Counted from the first letter of the stretch, positions 53,701 to 61,890 are shown. The stretch: DNA of 64,000 nucleotides from Albula goreensis (GCA_022829145.1 CM040741.1:61441047-61505046); one strand, 5' to 3'. Numbers and translations are program-made. Notes: generated from the letters alone by a model not told the origin.

Positions 53701-56700
53701 CAGATCACTGCGGGGTGCACGAATGCTGGTGGGCTTTCCTGAAAGGCAAGTGCCTCAGCATGGCTGTAAATATTCATTCGTTTGATATTTATGAGCCTGG
53801 ATTAGAAAAGTTAAAATAATTTACCTTGGCTTGGCTCCCAGCTTCAGGACTGTTTTACGGGGCAAGGCATCTTGAGCAGGCTGAATATCATCCTTTGGAA
53901 ATACATACATATCTTCAACATATGCGGTGAGCCAGAACACAGAATTTCAAAATGTGCCATAACTACGCAAATATGAATAGGATGGATTCTGCCCCTCGTA
54001 TTAGAATAATCATACAGATGCATTTTTTTTCTTATTATGCATTTTACTGTTAGAGATATTTTTTCAATTGATATACATTTCTACAAAACCTCTGCAAGTA
54101 AGAAATAGGCACATAAAATGCAACAGAAGTATTAATCTTATACATACTTAAGTAGTAGGTAGGCGAATTTGCTCCCACAGCACCACAATACTGCAGATGT
54201 TCACTGTCATTTATGGTGAAACACTGCCTACTCTGTACCCACTGTTTGCCACTTTCAAGCAGCCTAACGACCAACTAAGCAATTAAGGGACATGGATCAA
54301 ACAAACAGAGAACATTTTGCAGTATTCTGGGAATACTGTTGACTTCTGCTGTTTAAATGAATGTAGCTTTCAGAAAGTTAACTTTCATTTATTGTTCTTC
54401 ATTAAGCCATTATTTGCATCCCTCCATCCTTGACATTCGATGAGGGTTTATTAATTTTTCGGTGGGAGATGTCAGTAGAACTGGAAAGATGGTGAACTAT
54501 GCCTGGGTGGGCGAAACCAGAGGAAACTCTGGTGATGGCTCACACTGGACCTAATGCATGAATTGGCAATCTGACCTAAAAAACTAACTGAACCATCAAG
54601 TAACGAGCTCCTTCCATGTTTCCTTGAGGATACCAGCCATTACAGTTTTATTTATTAAAGGGGATGATTAGAGGTTGTGGGGCAGAAACTGAACTCACCA
54701 TCTGAAAGAAAGGGGCTGAAGGATTGTGTGCGTATGCCCCTTTGTCCTTCAGTGTCAGCCAATGAGCAGAATTGATCATCACCCGCTTCAGATTCAAAAT
54801 GGAGTGGAACAGCCTGAGAAAAAGAGGACATATCTGAGCACTGACAAACAGCAGGTGTAGGTCCACCAACATATCATGTTTCTTTAACAGCAGCAGTCAC
54901 AGCTTGTCTCAGCTGGATTTATATAATATGCTTAGATATGGTTAAAAAAATTCCTGTAGGAAAACCATTCATCCATAAAGTTTCATTAATTCAGATGTTA
55001 ATTGGCCTGGCTCTGAAGTACAGCAGAGGAGAACTGGGGGTGCAGATAATTCAGGCATATGTAACATGTTGATTAAAATATTGGACCACATGATCTGGAA
55101 AACAGGATGTTAATTGGTTTTGCCTTTGTGCATTTCACTAATACTGCAAAGAACAAGCCAGCCTCCAATGGCAGCACCCATGACTGACTCATTGGTCCAC
55201 TGATTCCCATAGTAGCCATGTCTTACCACTGAAGGCTTTTTAACTCTCATTCTCAGAGGCAATACTTCTATCAGCAACAATTTATACACAATTGGAGTGT
55301 TTGTTCAAATCTTTTTATGACCTGCAAAATGGGAACTTAGATGATGGTCCTAAAAATGAAAGTCAACTTCATAAAAACGCTATAGCTCGTACATTAGGTT
55401 GGCTCAGGACAATCCTAAATAACTGGTCTAAATGTGCCATAAAAGTAATGGAATCTGCTGCAATTCCACTAAACTTGCCCACAACTTAGCAACATTAAAA
55501 GCGACATTCTTATATGTAAGATTCATTGTTGTCATTGCGAAATTGTGGAGCTCGTTTAAACCACAATTGTGCTTTTCCCTGACGAGACATTTCCAAAACC
55601 ACCATCACATTGGGTTTCGGGGCACAACTGATTGTCTTTAGCACTCAGGGTATATTAGTTTCATCATTCTTATGGAAATGTAGCTACTGAAGCACACAAT
55701 TAGGACCGTGAAAATGTAAAAAGGTCTTCTCAAGTAATCATACTGTGATTTTATTTGAGTTTTGCAACTGAAATGTAACAAGATACATGCACTTTTGGTT
55801 GAATAAACCTCTTCCATTGTTATACAACATGATACAGAAAAGTACTGATAACACCAATCAAAGCAATCAGTGACAATTAGGGTTATTAGTGGGTAGAAAG
55901 TATACTTGGGTCTAGGTGGCTTTGCTTTTCACTTTTAACTTGCACAACACAGAACATTGGAAAAACAGACTAAAATACAATTTTCAAAGACTAATTAAAT
56001 CACAAGCCCAAAAAACTGCCTCCCACTTCCCTTTCCACAAAACACAAAAGGAAGCTATGAGACCAGTGCCAAAAAAAGACCCAAGGGCTTGTGTCTTTAC
56101 CCATTGTGCCATTTGCAGAAGAGCGTGCCCCCAGAGTGCCGACATTTTCAGTGCAAACACAAAGGCGGTTCGGCCACAGAACTGGCGCAACACAAGTGCC
56201 ATCGCATCAATACCTCTGTGTTCTTAGGGACCTCAAGAGCGGAGGCCCGTCTTCCGGATCCACTTAACATTGTTATTGAAGAGATGCCTATTTGACAGCC
56301 GTATGGAGAATTTAATGTGCACTAACTGAATTGGTGAGCAGTACGTGCTCCGTAGGGCTCGCTCTCAGTAGTGACTCATTTGTCTGACATCACAGACAAG
56401 TCTCCAATCCCTAAAGGTGAAGATTACTGGGAAAGACTGAGATATGATAAACATAACATGAAAGATGAAAATAACCTCAATGTTATGACCCTGAAACAAA
56501 ATGTCATGGTATTCCTTGGATATATGGCATTTTAAAAAGTTATACTCTTTTGATAAGTGCCCCTTTTAACAGAAAAATAATACTTCTTTTCTGTACAGAT
56601 TACACAAACTTAACTTCTTCTGACAGCAAGCAATAAGTGTGTGCTGTGCATATTAAAGCAGGCTACTTGAAGCAAGTTCACTTGAAGGTGAACAATGTCA

Positions 56701-59370
56701 TACTGCAATTTATTAGTTATACAGGTCTTAGCACCAGAGAGACCAACTGATTTTGGAATGATGAACTGCTATCTATTTTATGAAGTATGCAAGACTGTCA
56801 GACTGACTTGCATTGGAAGAAAAAGAGTATACTTAAACCCCCCCTCCCCCAACCAGCCCACCAAAAAGACTCAAGGTTTTTATCTGGCCCACTTGATGGC
56901 TGTTATATTCTTTTAAACCATAAAAATTTCCACAATTATTATGGCCTAACTTCCACTGGCACCAAGTTCCAAAGAAAGCTCTAATTTCATATAAAATGCT
57001 CGTAAAATGTTAATTTGAAAAGTAGTGTCCGACTGCCCTTGGGCATGCTGAAACCCACCAATGGTTTCCTATTTTGGCTCGGGTCTCCACCTTCACAGGA
57101 TGTAATAACAGTTGGGTAAACGTTTGAAAAGTGCCTCTCCACATGTTGGTGACAGGCGGGCAGAGTGGCATCCAAAAAAACCAACTCGATACGTTGTGAA
57201 CACCAACTTCCCTGGACCCGACACATTGACTTTTTTTTTGGGTAAATTGCCATAAACGAGGGCGCCTTAAGTACCTGTTTTAAAGCCATTTGATCTTCAA
57301 TCAACGCTGATTTGAAAATCAATACTTTCATTTGTTCCTCTTCATTAAGTCGCCTTGTACAGCATCTCTTTATTCAGCCTTCAGTGCTCAGCTCTCCAGC
57401 CTAGCTTCTCATTATGCTGGTGGCATGCACTGTTATACAGCCAATCAATCAAGAGGTTTTTTTTCTTACACCTTCCAGAGAATGGCAGCTTGAAAGGCAT
57501 CCGGGTATGGAAAACAGAATTTTAAAAAGCGGCAGCATTAATGCGGGTGGTCTGACGCACTCTCAGGTTGGCTGGGGTAAAAGAAAGGCTTAATTTCAGA
57601 TGTAGGGTGGAAGAGGAGTGAAGATCGATTGCGTTTTCCTGAGTGTGGAATCTGTACTTACACTGTGACACTCAGAACCTTTGTTTGTGGGGTCTTATTT
57701 TATTAATGCTGACAACTGGAAACACTGACATTAATAACGTGTTATATTTTTGCTTTTGACAACAGAGATTGAAAAATATGAATACTGAATTTAAGGTACA
57801 ATAACAAAATAAAATCTTATAAGAGTATATATTGGATATATAAGCATTTTCCTTCACAATACAGGGCTTCATTAGATTTATATGAGGGACCGTGAGCAAC
57901 CAAAGTCCACTCATAGGCTATATCTGAGTCCTATAATAATAGCTGTTTTTGCATTTTCATGAGAGAGCAAAGTTATTTAATAACTATTCTATTTAAGCGC
58001 AAAATGTCATTAATTGCACGTCACCATGAGCTGCAATCTGTAAATTAACCTTAGACTTCATTATAATGGTAAAGCAATTAACAGTTTGTGTCAGCAACAG
58101 AAATCAACACAACAGATTTGCTTTCCTCAACCCCATAGTCAGTCAAAGAATGCCGAAGTTTAGTACAGTTTTGATTGACTAACACTTCAGTGCTGTTTGA
58201 ATTAAAATGGATATCTGCACATACACAATATGTAATTTTCCTGAGTTTGTCAGCTATTCATGCATCACTCCAGACATCCCTGCCTCATTTGCTTGTTGAA
58301 AAAACTGCATTGTTGGGTGGTGTGGGTGTCTACTTATATAAACCATTCATTCCCAATATCATCAGTGGGCACAGAGAATAAGCAGAGGAAAATATTTATT
58401 TTTCAGAACTTAATAATATGTGAAGTTCTCTTGAACACTCAGCCTAGGAAAGAGACCAACTATATTCATAAGATAAACTTTTGTTCCAGGTAATTATGTG
58501 AGCAAACATGTTACAGCCTAACCACATCATAAATAAATTCATATTTGTTGCCATTAGTACAATGACAATACTAAAATGTTATCACTTTACAAATGTGCAC
58601 ATATAAAAAAAAACATGATTAATTCATATATTGCTGCCTCATTTTTGTTAAAATCTGTTTATTGTATAAATGGTGATTAACATATAAGACCTGACCTGAC
58701 ACAGAAAAATCAAGGACATAATAAAGTCAAACACATGCGTGCACACGCACGCACTGACAGGATGACTTGACAATGTGTTTACACAAGAAAAATAATCACA
58801 TACACACAGATGGGCAAAGTTAGTAGGTCACAGATGGGCAATCTGCTATTTAAAATGGGCTTTGTTTCTTTGTGCAACTGCACTGTGCTTGCACCATGCA
58901 CTTTCTTCCCTTTCTGAATAATGTCTTCCCTCACAGAGTGCTGCTTGCTCACTGATGTACTACGTACAAATCTCTGGTGGAAAACAACAGTTCTTATAAT
59001 GCAGAGGTCGCTTTTACCCCAGGGCAAGCAATAAAAACCCATCTGTTCAAATGACCACTTGGGAAGAAATGTATTTCTATGCGATTCATTTTTTTCATAT
59101 GAATTTTTTTAAATTGTGTGTTTTTTTAGGACGGCAGTGATGTGACTGCTTGCAGTTGAGCTAATGAAAAAAATGGCTCCATACCTGGTTCCGTAGTCCA
59201 CCACGACCCAGTCCTTCCCCGTTCCCGTGATGGCGTCATGGTGCTGGAACAGGCCAAGATTACGTCTGGCCTCAGTCAATGACTTGTAATTCTCAAGGTG
59301 GGGGAAATCATTCAGTTTGCCTGACTTCTGGACACTGGCCAAGGTCAGAGAGTACAGGATCTCAGCCGCT
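13227..59370 (-). CDS. man2a1: Golgi alpha-mannosidase II gene, 3' half (13 exons, partial at 5' end)
   Basis: Joined minus-strand coding exons: 59370-59185, 54813-54699, 53892-53825, 52495-52330, 50801-50568, 49716-49594, 49168-49054, 39187-39054, 27941-27800, 23530-23397, 20774-20583, 16947-16834 and 13379-13227. They sum to 1,876 nt, giving 624 residues plus TGA, and every junction keeps frame with GT/AG boundaries. The family is a type II Golgi membrane enzyme of GH38. It removes the alpha-1,3 and alpha-1,6 mannoses from GlcNAcMan5GlcNAc2, the step that commits N-glycans to the complex type. Seen here are the end of the catalytic/mid domain (HHDAITGT) and the full C-terminal domain. Peptides such as [17 protein letters not shown] and the ending [10 protein letters not shown] are closer to MAN2A1 than to MAN2A2 (recalled sequences); a few stretches (for example GLGVYQL) lean towards MAN2A2, so the paralogue call is inference. 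The N-terminal half lies beyond 64000. Confidence 0.93.
13380..16833 (-). other. man2a1 intron between exons L and M
   Basis: 3,454 bp, AT-rich. It holds a 25-base A run (15674-15698) with TTTATTGC and other AT-rich sequence around it. No nested exon or repeat family was recognised. Confidence 0.85.
15674..15698 (+). repeat. poly(A) tract, 25 bases
   Basis: Uninterrupted A run. It could be a retroposon tail, but no retroposed body was recognised upstream and no flanking direct repeats were identified. Confidence 0.9.
16834..16947 (-). CDS. man2a1: man2a1 exon [14 protein letters not shown]
   Basis: 114 nt, 38 codons, phase 0 at both ends. The acceptor is TTTGCCTGCAG and the donor GTACGG. 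It encodes [20 protein letters not shown], then [24 protein letters not shown]-x-G-F-D-C and C-T-T-x-x-G-K are conserved in both vertebrate paralogues. The G-run at 17120-17139 becomes a C-run in the transcript about 170 nt upstream of the acceptor. Confidence 0.94.
17120..17139 (+). repeat. G homopolymer-like tract
   Basis: Eighteen G and one A before a T, about 170 bp upstream of exon L's acceptor on the gene strand, where it reads as a C run. Confidence 0.85.
18505..18513. repeat. left target-site duplication of the 18.5 kb element
   Basis: GGCATAACT, repeated exactly at 19319-19327 on the other side of the element. Confidence 0.7.
18514..19319. mobile_element. hAT-like non-autonomous DNA transposon with target-site duplication
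   Basis: The left end reads ACGTCTTTCACGATAATTA. The right end in reverse complement reads AAGGCCTGTCACGATAACTA, so the ends are imperfect terminal inverted repeats sharing TCACGATAA. The flanks carry GGCATAACT at 18505-18513 and again at 19319-19327, a direct repeat of 8-9 bp; 8 bp is the hAT target-site length. The element is about 805 bp with a subterminal GTTATCGGTTTATCGTGCAA motif and no transposase-like frame. A GTCACGATAA-ended element of this kind is familiar from other fish genomes (memory). Confidence 0.78.
19319..19327. repeat. right target-site duplication of the 18.5 kb element
   Basis: GGCATAACT, an exact copy of 18505-18513. If the duplication is 8 bp, the first G belongs to the element. 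Confidence 0.7.
20012..20068 (+). repeat. C-rich / CA-rich low-complexity tract
   Basis: Runs of four to seven C mixed with CACA, almost without G except one ACGCC. It sits in the K-L intron about 0.5 kb from exon K. Confidence 0.7.
20140..20147. promoter_or_regulatory. palindromic CRE octamer TGACGTCA
   Basis: A perfect CREB/ATF consensus in a GC-richer, CpG-containing patch (20090-20220). It is in an intron, so any function is inference; a chance match is possible. Confidence 0.3.
20583..20774 (-). CDS. man2a1: man2a1 exon K: SYPSVLSH to NLRTIQSK
   Basis: 192 nt, 64 codons, phase 0 at both ends. The acceptor is TTGTGGCAG and the donor GTAAAG. It encodes [28 protein letters not shown], a variable segment rich in Ser/Phe/Pro, then [22 protein letters not shown]-x-L-S-H and L-P-C-D-x-H-L-x-N-L-R-T are conserved. 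The IQSK ending is the MAN2A1 form. Confidence 0.94.
20775..23396 (-). other. man2a1 intron between exons J and K
   Basis: 2,622 bp, AT-rich apart from a GC-rich patch at 22215-22415 described separately. No nested gene recognised. Confidence 0.85.
22215..22415. repeat. GC-rich insertion-like segment with hairpin end
   Basis: A sharply bounded GC-rich stretch in AT-rich intron. It contains GCTCGCTTCACTTCGCTATG, GGGGGGCCAAAAATTTTACA, and a hairpin near 22380-22413 formed by GCCCCTAACC and GGTTAGGGGC. It looks like a dispersed repeat, but I cannot assign a family and see only this one copy. Confidence 0.4.
23397..23530 (-). CDS. man2a1: man2a1 exon [13 protein letters not shown] loop
   Basis: 134 nt. 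Two bases complete Gly, then 44 codons from [17 protein letters not shown] to [11 protein letters not shown]; donor GTAATG, phase 0. The acceptor follows a C-rich tract and CTCAG. D-R-R-L-x-Q-D-D-N-R-G is near-invariant in the family and, from memory of the Drosophila enzyme structure, lies beside the active site (Arg876 region). [14 protein letters not shown] is of MAN2A1 type. Confidence 0.95.
23799..23843 (+). repeat. CA-type microsatellite (interrupted)
   Basis: ACAC repeats with an internal (GCAC) block and a second AC run, about 45 bp. Confidence 0.9.
27010..27400 (-). repeat. SINE3-type SINE body and tail, reverse orientation
   Basis: On the plus strand it reads GGCAGCCATTGCGTGC, CATCACACATAAGCTACGGT, AATTTTGCCAGGACTG and AGTGCCATGGGATCTTTAAT. 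The last string and its order are the reverse complement of the body and 3' tail of the fish 5S-headed SINE (from memory of zebrafish SINE3). Its tail end aligns to 46910-47045. No 5S head is visible beyond 27400, so the copy is 5' truncated or too diverged. A 138-codon frame across it is incidental. Confidence 0.72.
27800..27941 (-). CDS. man2a1: man2a1 exon [11 protein letters not shown] block
   Basis: 142 nt: 47 codons plus one base (phase 1). The acceptor is TTTGTAATTACAG and the donor GTAAGC. It encodes [27 protein letters not shown], then [17 protein letters not shown]. The L-P-L-Q-A-N-x-Y-P-M and A-Y-I-Q-D strings are diagnostic of Golgi mannosidase II. LTLL-x-x-QSLGV fits MAN2A1 better than MAN2A2. 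Confidence 0.95.
29085..29105 (+). repeat. poly(A) tract, 21 bases
   Basis: Uninterrupted A run in the H-I intron. No retroposed gene body was recognised before it. Confidence 0.9.
29590..29880 (+). repeat. possible tRNA-derived SINE remnant
   Basis: It contains GGCAAAATTGGCCCAGCC, TTTAGCCGGCATG, GGTCTCATCACTCT and CAGTTGGGCATCTGTGGGTG in an order I recall from fish SINE bodies. No clear A/B box pair or tail repeat was confirmed, so the family is not named. Confidence 0.35.
29964..30164 (+). repeat. local direct duplication (two copies, about 70 bp each)
   Basis: Copy 1 (29964-30032) and copy 2 (30088-30164) share AGACAGGGTCAATAAAACAA and GAAGGGACCTAAAAATGGAC followed by ACAAGATT[C/T]AATTC. 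Copies are offset by 124-130 bp because copy 2 has an expanded AAAC run. The high identity suggests a recent duplication. Confidence 0.85.
37710..37777. repeat. perfect 14-bp inverted repeat
   Basis: AGCATGATAAACCT at 37710-37723 and its exact reverse complement at 37764-37777, with a 40-base spacer that contains a further partial copy (CTGATAAACCTTAA). Confidence 0.85.
38000..38225 (+). repeat. possible tRNA-related SINE remnant
   Basis: A GC-richer block containing CTGTGCATCGAG, CCCAGCCATGG and GGTATTCGATTCCATG, the last resembling a pol III B box. It shares order with 46060-46260 (CTGTGCAT, CCCATG, a GATTCCA box, then a GGGGC motif). Alignment is loose, so this is tentative. Confidence 0.35.
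38921..38963 (+). repeat. G-rich tract (GGGGGT units) near exon H donor
   Basis: Repeated G runs of three to seven separated by T or short spacers, about 90 bp below the exon H donor. On the gene strand it reads CCCCCA repeats. It could form a G-quadruplex or i-motif in DNA. Confidence 0.7.
39054..39187 (-). CDS. man2a1: man2a1 exon H: EGQSVEIS / NREIAM block
   Basis: 134 nt. Two bases complete the split Gly, then 44 codons; donor GTAGGG, phase 0. It encodes [36 protein letters not shown] and FTDLNGFQ. This block favours MAN2A1 over MAN2A2, because EGQSVE-S and NREIAM are the MAN2A1 forms as I recall them. It holds an N-S-S sequon, a possible N-glycosylation site. It is isolated between the two largest introns of the window. 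Confidence 0.95.
41431..41451 (+). repeat. poly(T) tract, 21 bases
   Basis: Uninterrupted T run at the left side of the CpG-rich island. Confidence 0.9.
42201..42220 (+). repeat. poly(T) tract, 20 bases
   Basis: Uninterrupted T run inside the CpG-rich island. It breaks any claim that the surrounding frame is an ordinary protein. Confidence 0.9.
42553..42582. repeat. perfect hairpin, 11-bp stem, 8-base loop
   Basis: GTATGCCTTAA at 42553-42563 and TTAAGGCATAC at 42572-42582, loop TGGTTTCT. It lies at the right edge of the CpG-rich island. Too short for a typical pre-miRNA stem. Confidence 0.85.
44761..44787 (+). repeat. poly(T) tract, 27 bases
   Basis: Longest homopolymer in the window, a poly(A) run on the gene strand. 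No retroposed body recognised beside it. Confidence 0.95.
46045..46265 (+). repeat. possible SINE remnant
   Basis: It contains ATGTTGGAGGACTATACATC, AGCAGGGGGCGCCC, CTGTGCATTGCCCCATG and GAGATTTGATTCCAGACTGA. The latter half parallels 38060-38200. The GC content and CAGGGGGCGCC motif fit fish SINEs I have seen, but no family is assigned. Confidence 0.4.
46910..47045 (+). repeat. SINE3-type tail fragment
   Basis: CAGTTGATGTGTGGCGAGCA, GTGCATCACCCTGGTGGGAG and TTGTAAACCGCTCTATGATG align in order with the reverse complement of 27010-27140 (ATGTGTG-x-x-GAG, TGCAT-x-x-CCCTGGTG). This is the 3' part of the 5S-headed fish SINE in the other orientation. The 5' part is absent or unrecognisable. Confidence 0.65.
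49054..49168 (-). CDS. man2a1: man2a1 exon G: C-terminal domain
   Basis: 115 nt: 38 codons plus one base (phase 1, Gly codon split). It begins [15 protein letters not shown] and ends [10 protein letters not shown] before donor GTGAGC. P-P-x-x-R-V-T-x-G and S-E-V match the family. At the exon F/G junction the window reads K-M-Y-V where human enzymes have K-P-Y-V, a small substitution that needs no alternative acceptor. The next exon is almost 10 kb away. Confidence 0.93.
49169..49593 (-). other. man2a1 intron between exons F and G
   Basis: 425 bp, AT-rich, nothing else seen. Confidence 0.9.
49594..49716 (-). CDS. man2a1: man2a1 exon [13 protein letters not shown] block
   Basis: 123 nt, 41 codons, phase 0 at both ends. 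The acceptor is TTTCCCTCAG and the donor GTAACA. It encodes [20 protein letters not shown] and [16 protein letters not shown]. The [12 protein letters not shown] string is one of the most conserved sequences of animal Golgi mannosidase II and identifies the family on its own. Confidence 0.95.
49717..50567 (-). other. man2a1 intron between exons E and F
   Basis: 851 bp. The half next to exon E is a tandem duplication (50183-50536). Confidence 0.9.
50183..50536 (+). repeat. tandem duplication, two units of about 155-175 bp
   Basis: Unit 1 (50183-50356) and unit 2 (50381-50536) share ATTCATTGGTTTG, TGTTACCCAAAACAA, CTCTGCCCCCTGTG, TAATATGTGAG[C/A]TGGCT, an AACAAC run and TATTACTGG. Units differ by several substitutions and by the length of the AAC microsatellite. 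The right end lies about 30 bp from the exon E donor. Confidence 0.85.
50568..50801 (-). CDS. man2a1: man2a1 exon E: C-terminal domain, longest exon in window
   Basis: 234 nt, exactly 78 codons, phase 0 at both ends. The acceptor is TTTTCTCCGCAG and the donor GTGAGT. It starts [17 protein letters not shown], where the P-x-L-G-L block is conserved in Golgi mannosidase II, and ends [14 protein letters not shown]. The middle, including [10 protein letters not shown], is variable and resembles MAN2A2 as much as MAN2A1. A tandemly duplicated intronic block (50183-50536) ends about 30 nt from the donor. Confidence 0.93.
50802..52329 (-). other. man2a1 intron between exons D and E
   Basis: 1,528 bp, AT-rich with no recognised repeat or exon. 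Confidence 0.85.
52330..52495 (-). CDS. man2a1: man2a1 exon D: start of C-terminal beta-rich domain
   Basis: 166 nt. One base completes the Arg, then 55 codons run from [12 protein letters not shown] to [11 protein letters not shown]; donor GTACGG, phase 0. The V-x-x-N-P-x-x-Q-x-R signature opens the segment that Pfam calls Glyco_hydro_38C in this family. The exon is distinctly GC- and CpG-rich compared with flanking intron, consistent with coding sequence in this gene. Confidence 0.94.
52496..53824 (-). other. man2a1 intron between exons C and D
   Basis: 1,329 bp, nothing recognised beyond a short T run near 53339-53348. Confidence 0.85.
53825..53892 (-). CDS. man2a1: man2a1 exon C: short linker exon
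   Basis: 68 nt, the smallest exon. The acceptor is CCAAAG and the donor GTAAAT, ending in a split Arg codon (phase 2). It encodes [13 protein letters not shown] then [10 protein letters not shown], matching the conserved D-x-x-x-x-Q/H-D-x-L-P stretch that leads into the C-terminal domain. It is supported by position between exons B and D, by phase agreement on both sides and by family similarity. Confidence 0.9.
53893..54698 (-). other. man2a1 intron between exons B and C
   Basis: 806 bp, nothing recognised. Confidence 0.85.
54699..54813 (-). CDS. man2a1: man2a1 exon B: end of mid domain
   Basis: 115 nt. The first base completes the split Arg codon; then 38 codons start [17 protein letters not shown] and end FFQM before the donor GTGAGT (phase 0). 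The acceptor follows a T-rich tract (TTTTTCTCAG). LFHS and the L-K-x-V-x-I-x-S/A-A-H pattern align to the segment after DYGTR in both vertebrate Golgi mannosidases II. The middle ([11 protein letters not shown]) is the least conserved part, as it is between human paralogues. Confidence 0.92.
54814..59184 (-). other. man2a1 intron between exons A and B
   Basis: 4,371 bp. A somewhat GC-richer block lies at 56020-56280 but shows no exon or repeat I can name. The rest is AT-rich. Confidence 0.85.
59185..59370 (-). CDS. man2a1: man2a1 exon A: mid domain with HHDAITGT zinc-ligand motif
   Basis: 186 nt; the first coding exon met in the window. It begins with the last base of an Arg codon after a TTCCAG acceptor and ends AG|GTATGG, splitting the Arg codon of DYGTR (phase 2). 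It encodes [11 protein letters not shown], then [20 protein letters not shown], and [11 protein letters not shown]. In Drosophila Golgi mannosidase II the second His of this motif (His471) is a zinc ligand and the following Asp contacts substrate (established knowledge, from memory). Both are intact, so the segment looks like that of an active enzyme. The other zinc ligands and the nucleophile Asp lie in upstream exons outside the window. Confidence 0.95.
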
Positions 59371-60408
59371 CTGGAAGACAATGAAATGAAAGACACACTG
59401 TGATCAGAATCAGCTCAGAGTCACTGGGCTGAATTTAAGTCACCAAAAGTGAAAATTTGTGCTTTTATTTCTGTGGGGCACATCCATCAATCTGAAAAAC
59501 AATTACTTACTTTTTGTCATATTTTTTCATATAGACGCCTAACAAGTACATGATTGTCCATTCCAGTAATGTGGACTCAAAATTTATTAAAATGTAAATG
59601 AAAGACAGGAAACCATTGAGAGCCACCACATGGAATTTGTTTAAAATATAACAATAATTAAAACCTCCACCCTGCACAACCATCTGTGGAAAAACACTCT
59701 TAACCCCCATTTCAAATTAAAGGTACATCACTAATTTTACAATTTGCTGTTTCAGTTTGAGGCAATTACTGCATGTTACATACAGTGCAGAATACAGAAG
59801 TTGGCATTTTAAGCACAGCTGTTGAAATGAGCGATGCAAGTCAGAACTGGAAAGGATTCATAGAGCTTTATTCACAAGACTTCCCTACAAGTGTTCTCAA
59901 TGGAGCAACTTAATTACTTAAATTGCTAAGTACTAAAGTGCTAAGCTAACTATAGAATCAATTAGAAAACACACAATACTTATGACCCTGTACCCTTGTT
60001 ATATGTTAGGGGGAAAAAAAACAAAAAAAAAATCAAGCACATTCCCTCCTTGTTAAAATTTAACAGTGAAAGGCAGGTGGAAGTGCATTCATATTGATGC
60101 ATATGTAAATTATGTAAAGTGTATCTATAATTGCTTACGGACACTCCTTCATGCTGAATCAATTCTCTCCAGATTTCTGAGACCGAGGGACGAGGCCTTA
60201 ATGGGAATGATCAGAGATGAGTCTCACTAATTAGAGATTTCCCTAATTAACTCCTTCTGGGAACGCTGCCCATACACATGTTATGAACAGGCCGAATTAA
60301 TTAACAACAATCTCACCTCATATCACAGGGAAAACAAAAAAGATGAATATCTGTTTATTAAACTTGGGCAACAACCTCCCCCTTAAAGTTTCTATCAAAT
60401 AGATGATT

Positions 60409-60420
60409 CCCCCCCCCCCC
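60409..60420 (+). repeat. poly(C) run followed by CA repeat
   Basis: Twelve C, then ATTCCACACC and a short CA run. Confidence 0.85.
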
Positions 60421-61792
60421 ATTCCACACCACACACACACCAAGCCCAGCTTTCATGTTATGCTGAATCGAATTTGGTGCCCGTTGCCTACTTTGCAAAA
60501 ATAATATAATGAATATGGTTTGATTAATCTGTTTACTATGCCAAATGTGGCTATTGTATCATGGTAGAAAAAGCTCCCCATGGATAAGAAAGGACAGTAA
60601 GTGGGTTTCACTGGCTGAATCTCAAAATCAAGGCCAGGAAAAGGAAAACAGCTTGACACCATGGGGCCCTGAAACCTGTGGATTCTAATCTTGTTTGAGC
60701 TTCTTCCAAATGCAATGAAATTTCAGTTTTTTATGCAATTTATGCTTTTTCACTTAACCCAATCTCTTTCCGGTACAAAAAAGATTAAAACACATTCAAT
60801 TGCAACACTATACACTTAGCACATATTTTGAATAATTAAATAACATGAAAGGATGTTGAGAATATCAAAAATCAAGCTTCACTTTTTTGATTAAAACTGC
60901 TTTGGGAGGCAAGGTTGGTAAGTAAAAACAGTAATAAAAGTGCAACATCTCCGCACTTTTATTCTACCCAATCCCAAGGCTCCCTCTTCAAGTCATGAAA
61001 ATCATACAGCCAAACAGTTTACATCATAAACACACTGCAAACACACCACATAACAAACACCACAATACACATCCCGTAGGAATTTCCAGCTAGACTATAA
61101 TTTGAAATAAGGATCAGCTGGTTGCTATGGTTGTACTGGTATTTGGTAATTCTGGGTTGTATGGTTCTTAAAATGGGAGTGATGCACTGTTGACCTTTCA
61201 ATAAAAATAAATGCTTTCAAATGGAACATGATTTATTTGGACTTAAAATTGTGCTGGACTGGTACTTGTGACACACGGAAGCCTGGCTACCTGTTCGAAT
61301 AACACATGCTTCTCCTTACAGTCTCATATGCTCTGTGGCATATCAAACCTATCCCCCATAAACAAAAGGCAATAAAATGCGTCCACTGCGCTCACAGTTT
61401 CGTGTTATTCTGTACAATAAAAGTTTTCTCCGGTAAGAAGTGATAAATAAATTAGACGGTGCATATAAAAAATAAAATGTATCATTGAGCAGCACAGCTC
61501 CCAACTGTTTCAGCACTGCAAGGGACTGAAGCTGCCTCAGGCAGTCATACCGTCATAAAGCATCAAGTAATACAATACGGAAAGTTCATAGCATTCACAC
61601 ACATTGGGTGGGACATCTGTTGCAGCCCCCTCATAACTGGTTATCAATCAGTATTCTCTGGATGAATCTGGTTTGTAGTCCTTGAACTCAAAAACAATTA
61701 TCATCCGATACGAACATGCCTTTTATTTGTGATATAAAAATGGGAAAGCTGGCCTTGACGATGACGTTGACAGCGTGTTGCTGTTTATTTCA

Positions 61793-61890
61793 AGGGTGGG
61801 CGACTCCAATCCTGGAGGCACGGTGTGTACGCATGTTTTTGTTTCCACCAATTACCCTGGCTCGATTAGCTAATTAAGTGTGTACACAAA
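61793..61890 (+). repeat. fold-back MITE family, one end
   Basis: AAGGGTGGGCGACTCCAATC, CTGGAGGCACGGTGTGTACG, TGTTTTTGTTTCCACCAATT and TTAGCTAATTAAGTGTGTAC. This is the typical end of a fish dispersed repeat (GGGCAACTCCAGTCCTGGAG type, from memory) and parallels the arms at 9302-9471. The opposite arm is not evident. Confidence 0.6.

Noticed and set aside
13227-59370. Lysosomal alpha-mannosidase (MAN2B) assignment
   Set aside because: Motifs [22 protein letters not shown] and NLRTIQSK are of the Golgi type II enzyme; MAN2B proteins differ strongly in this region.
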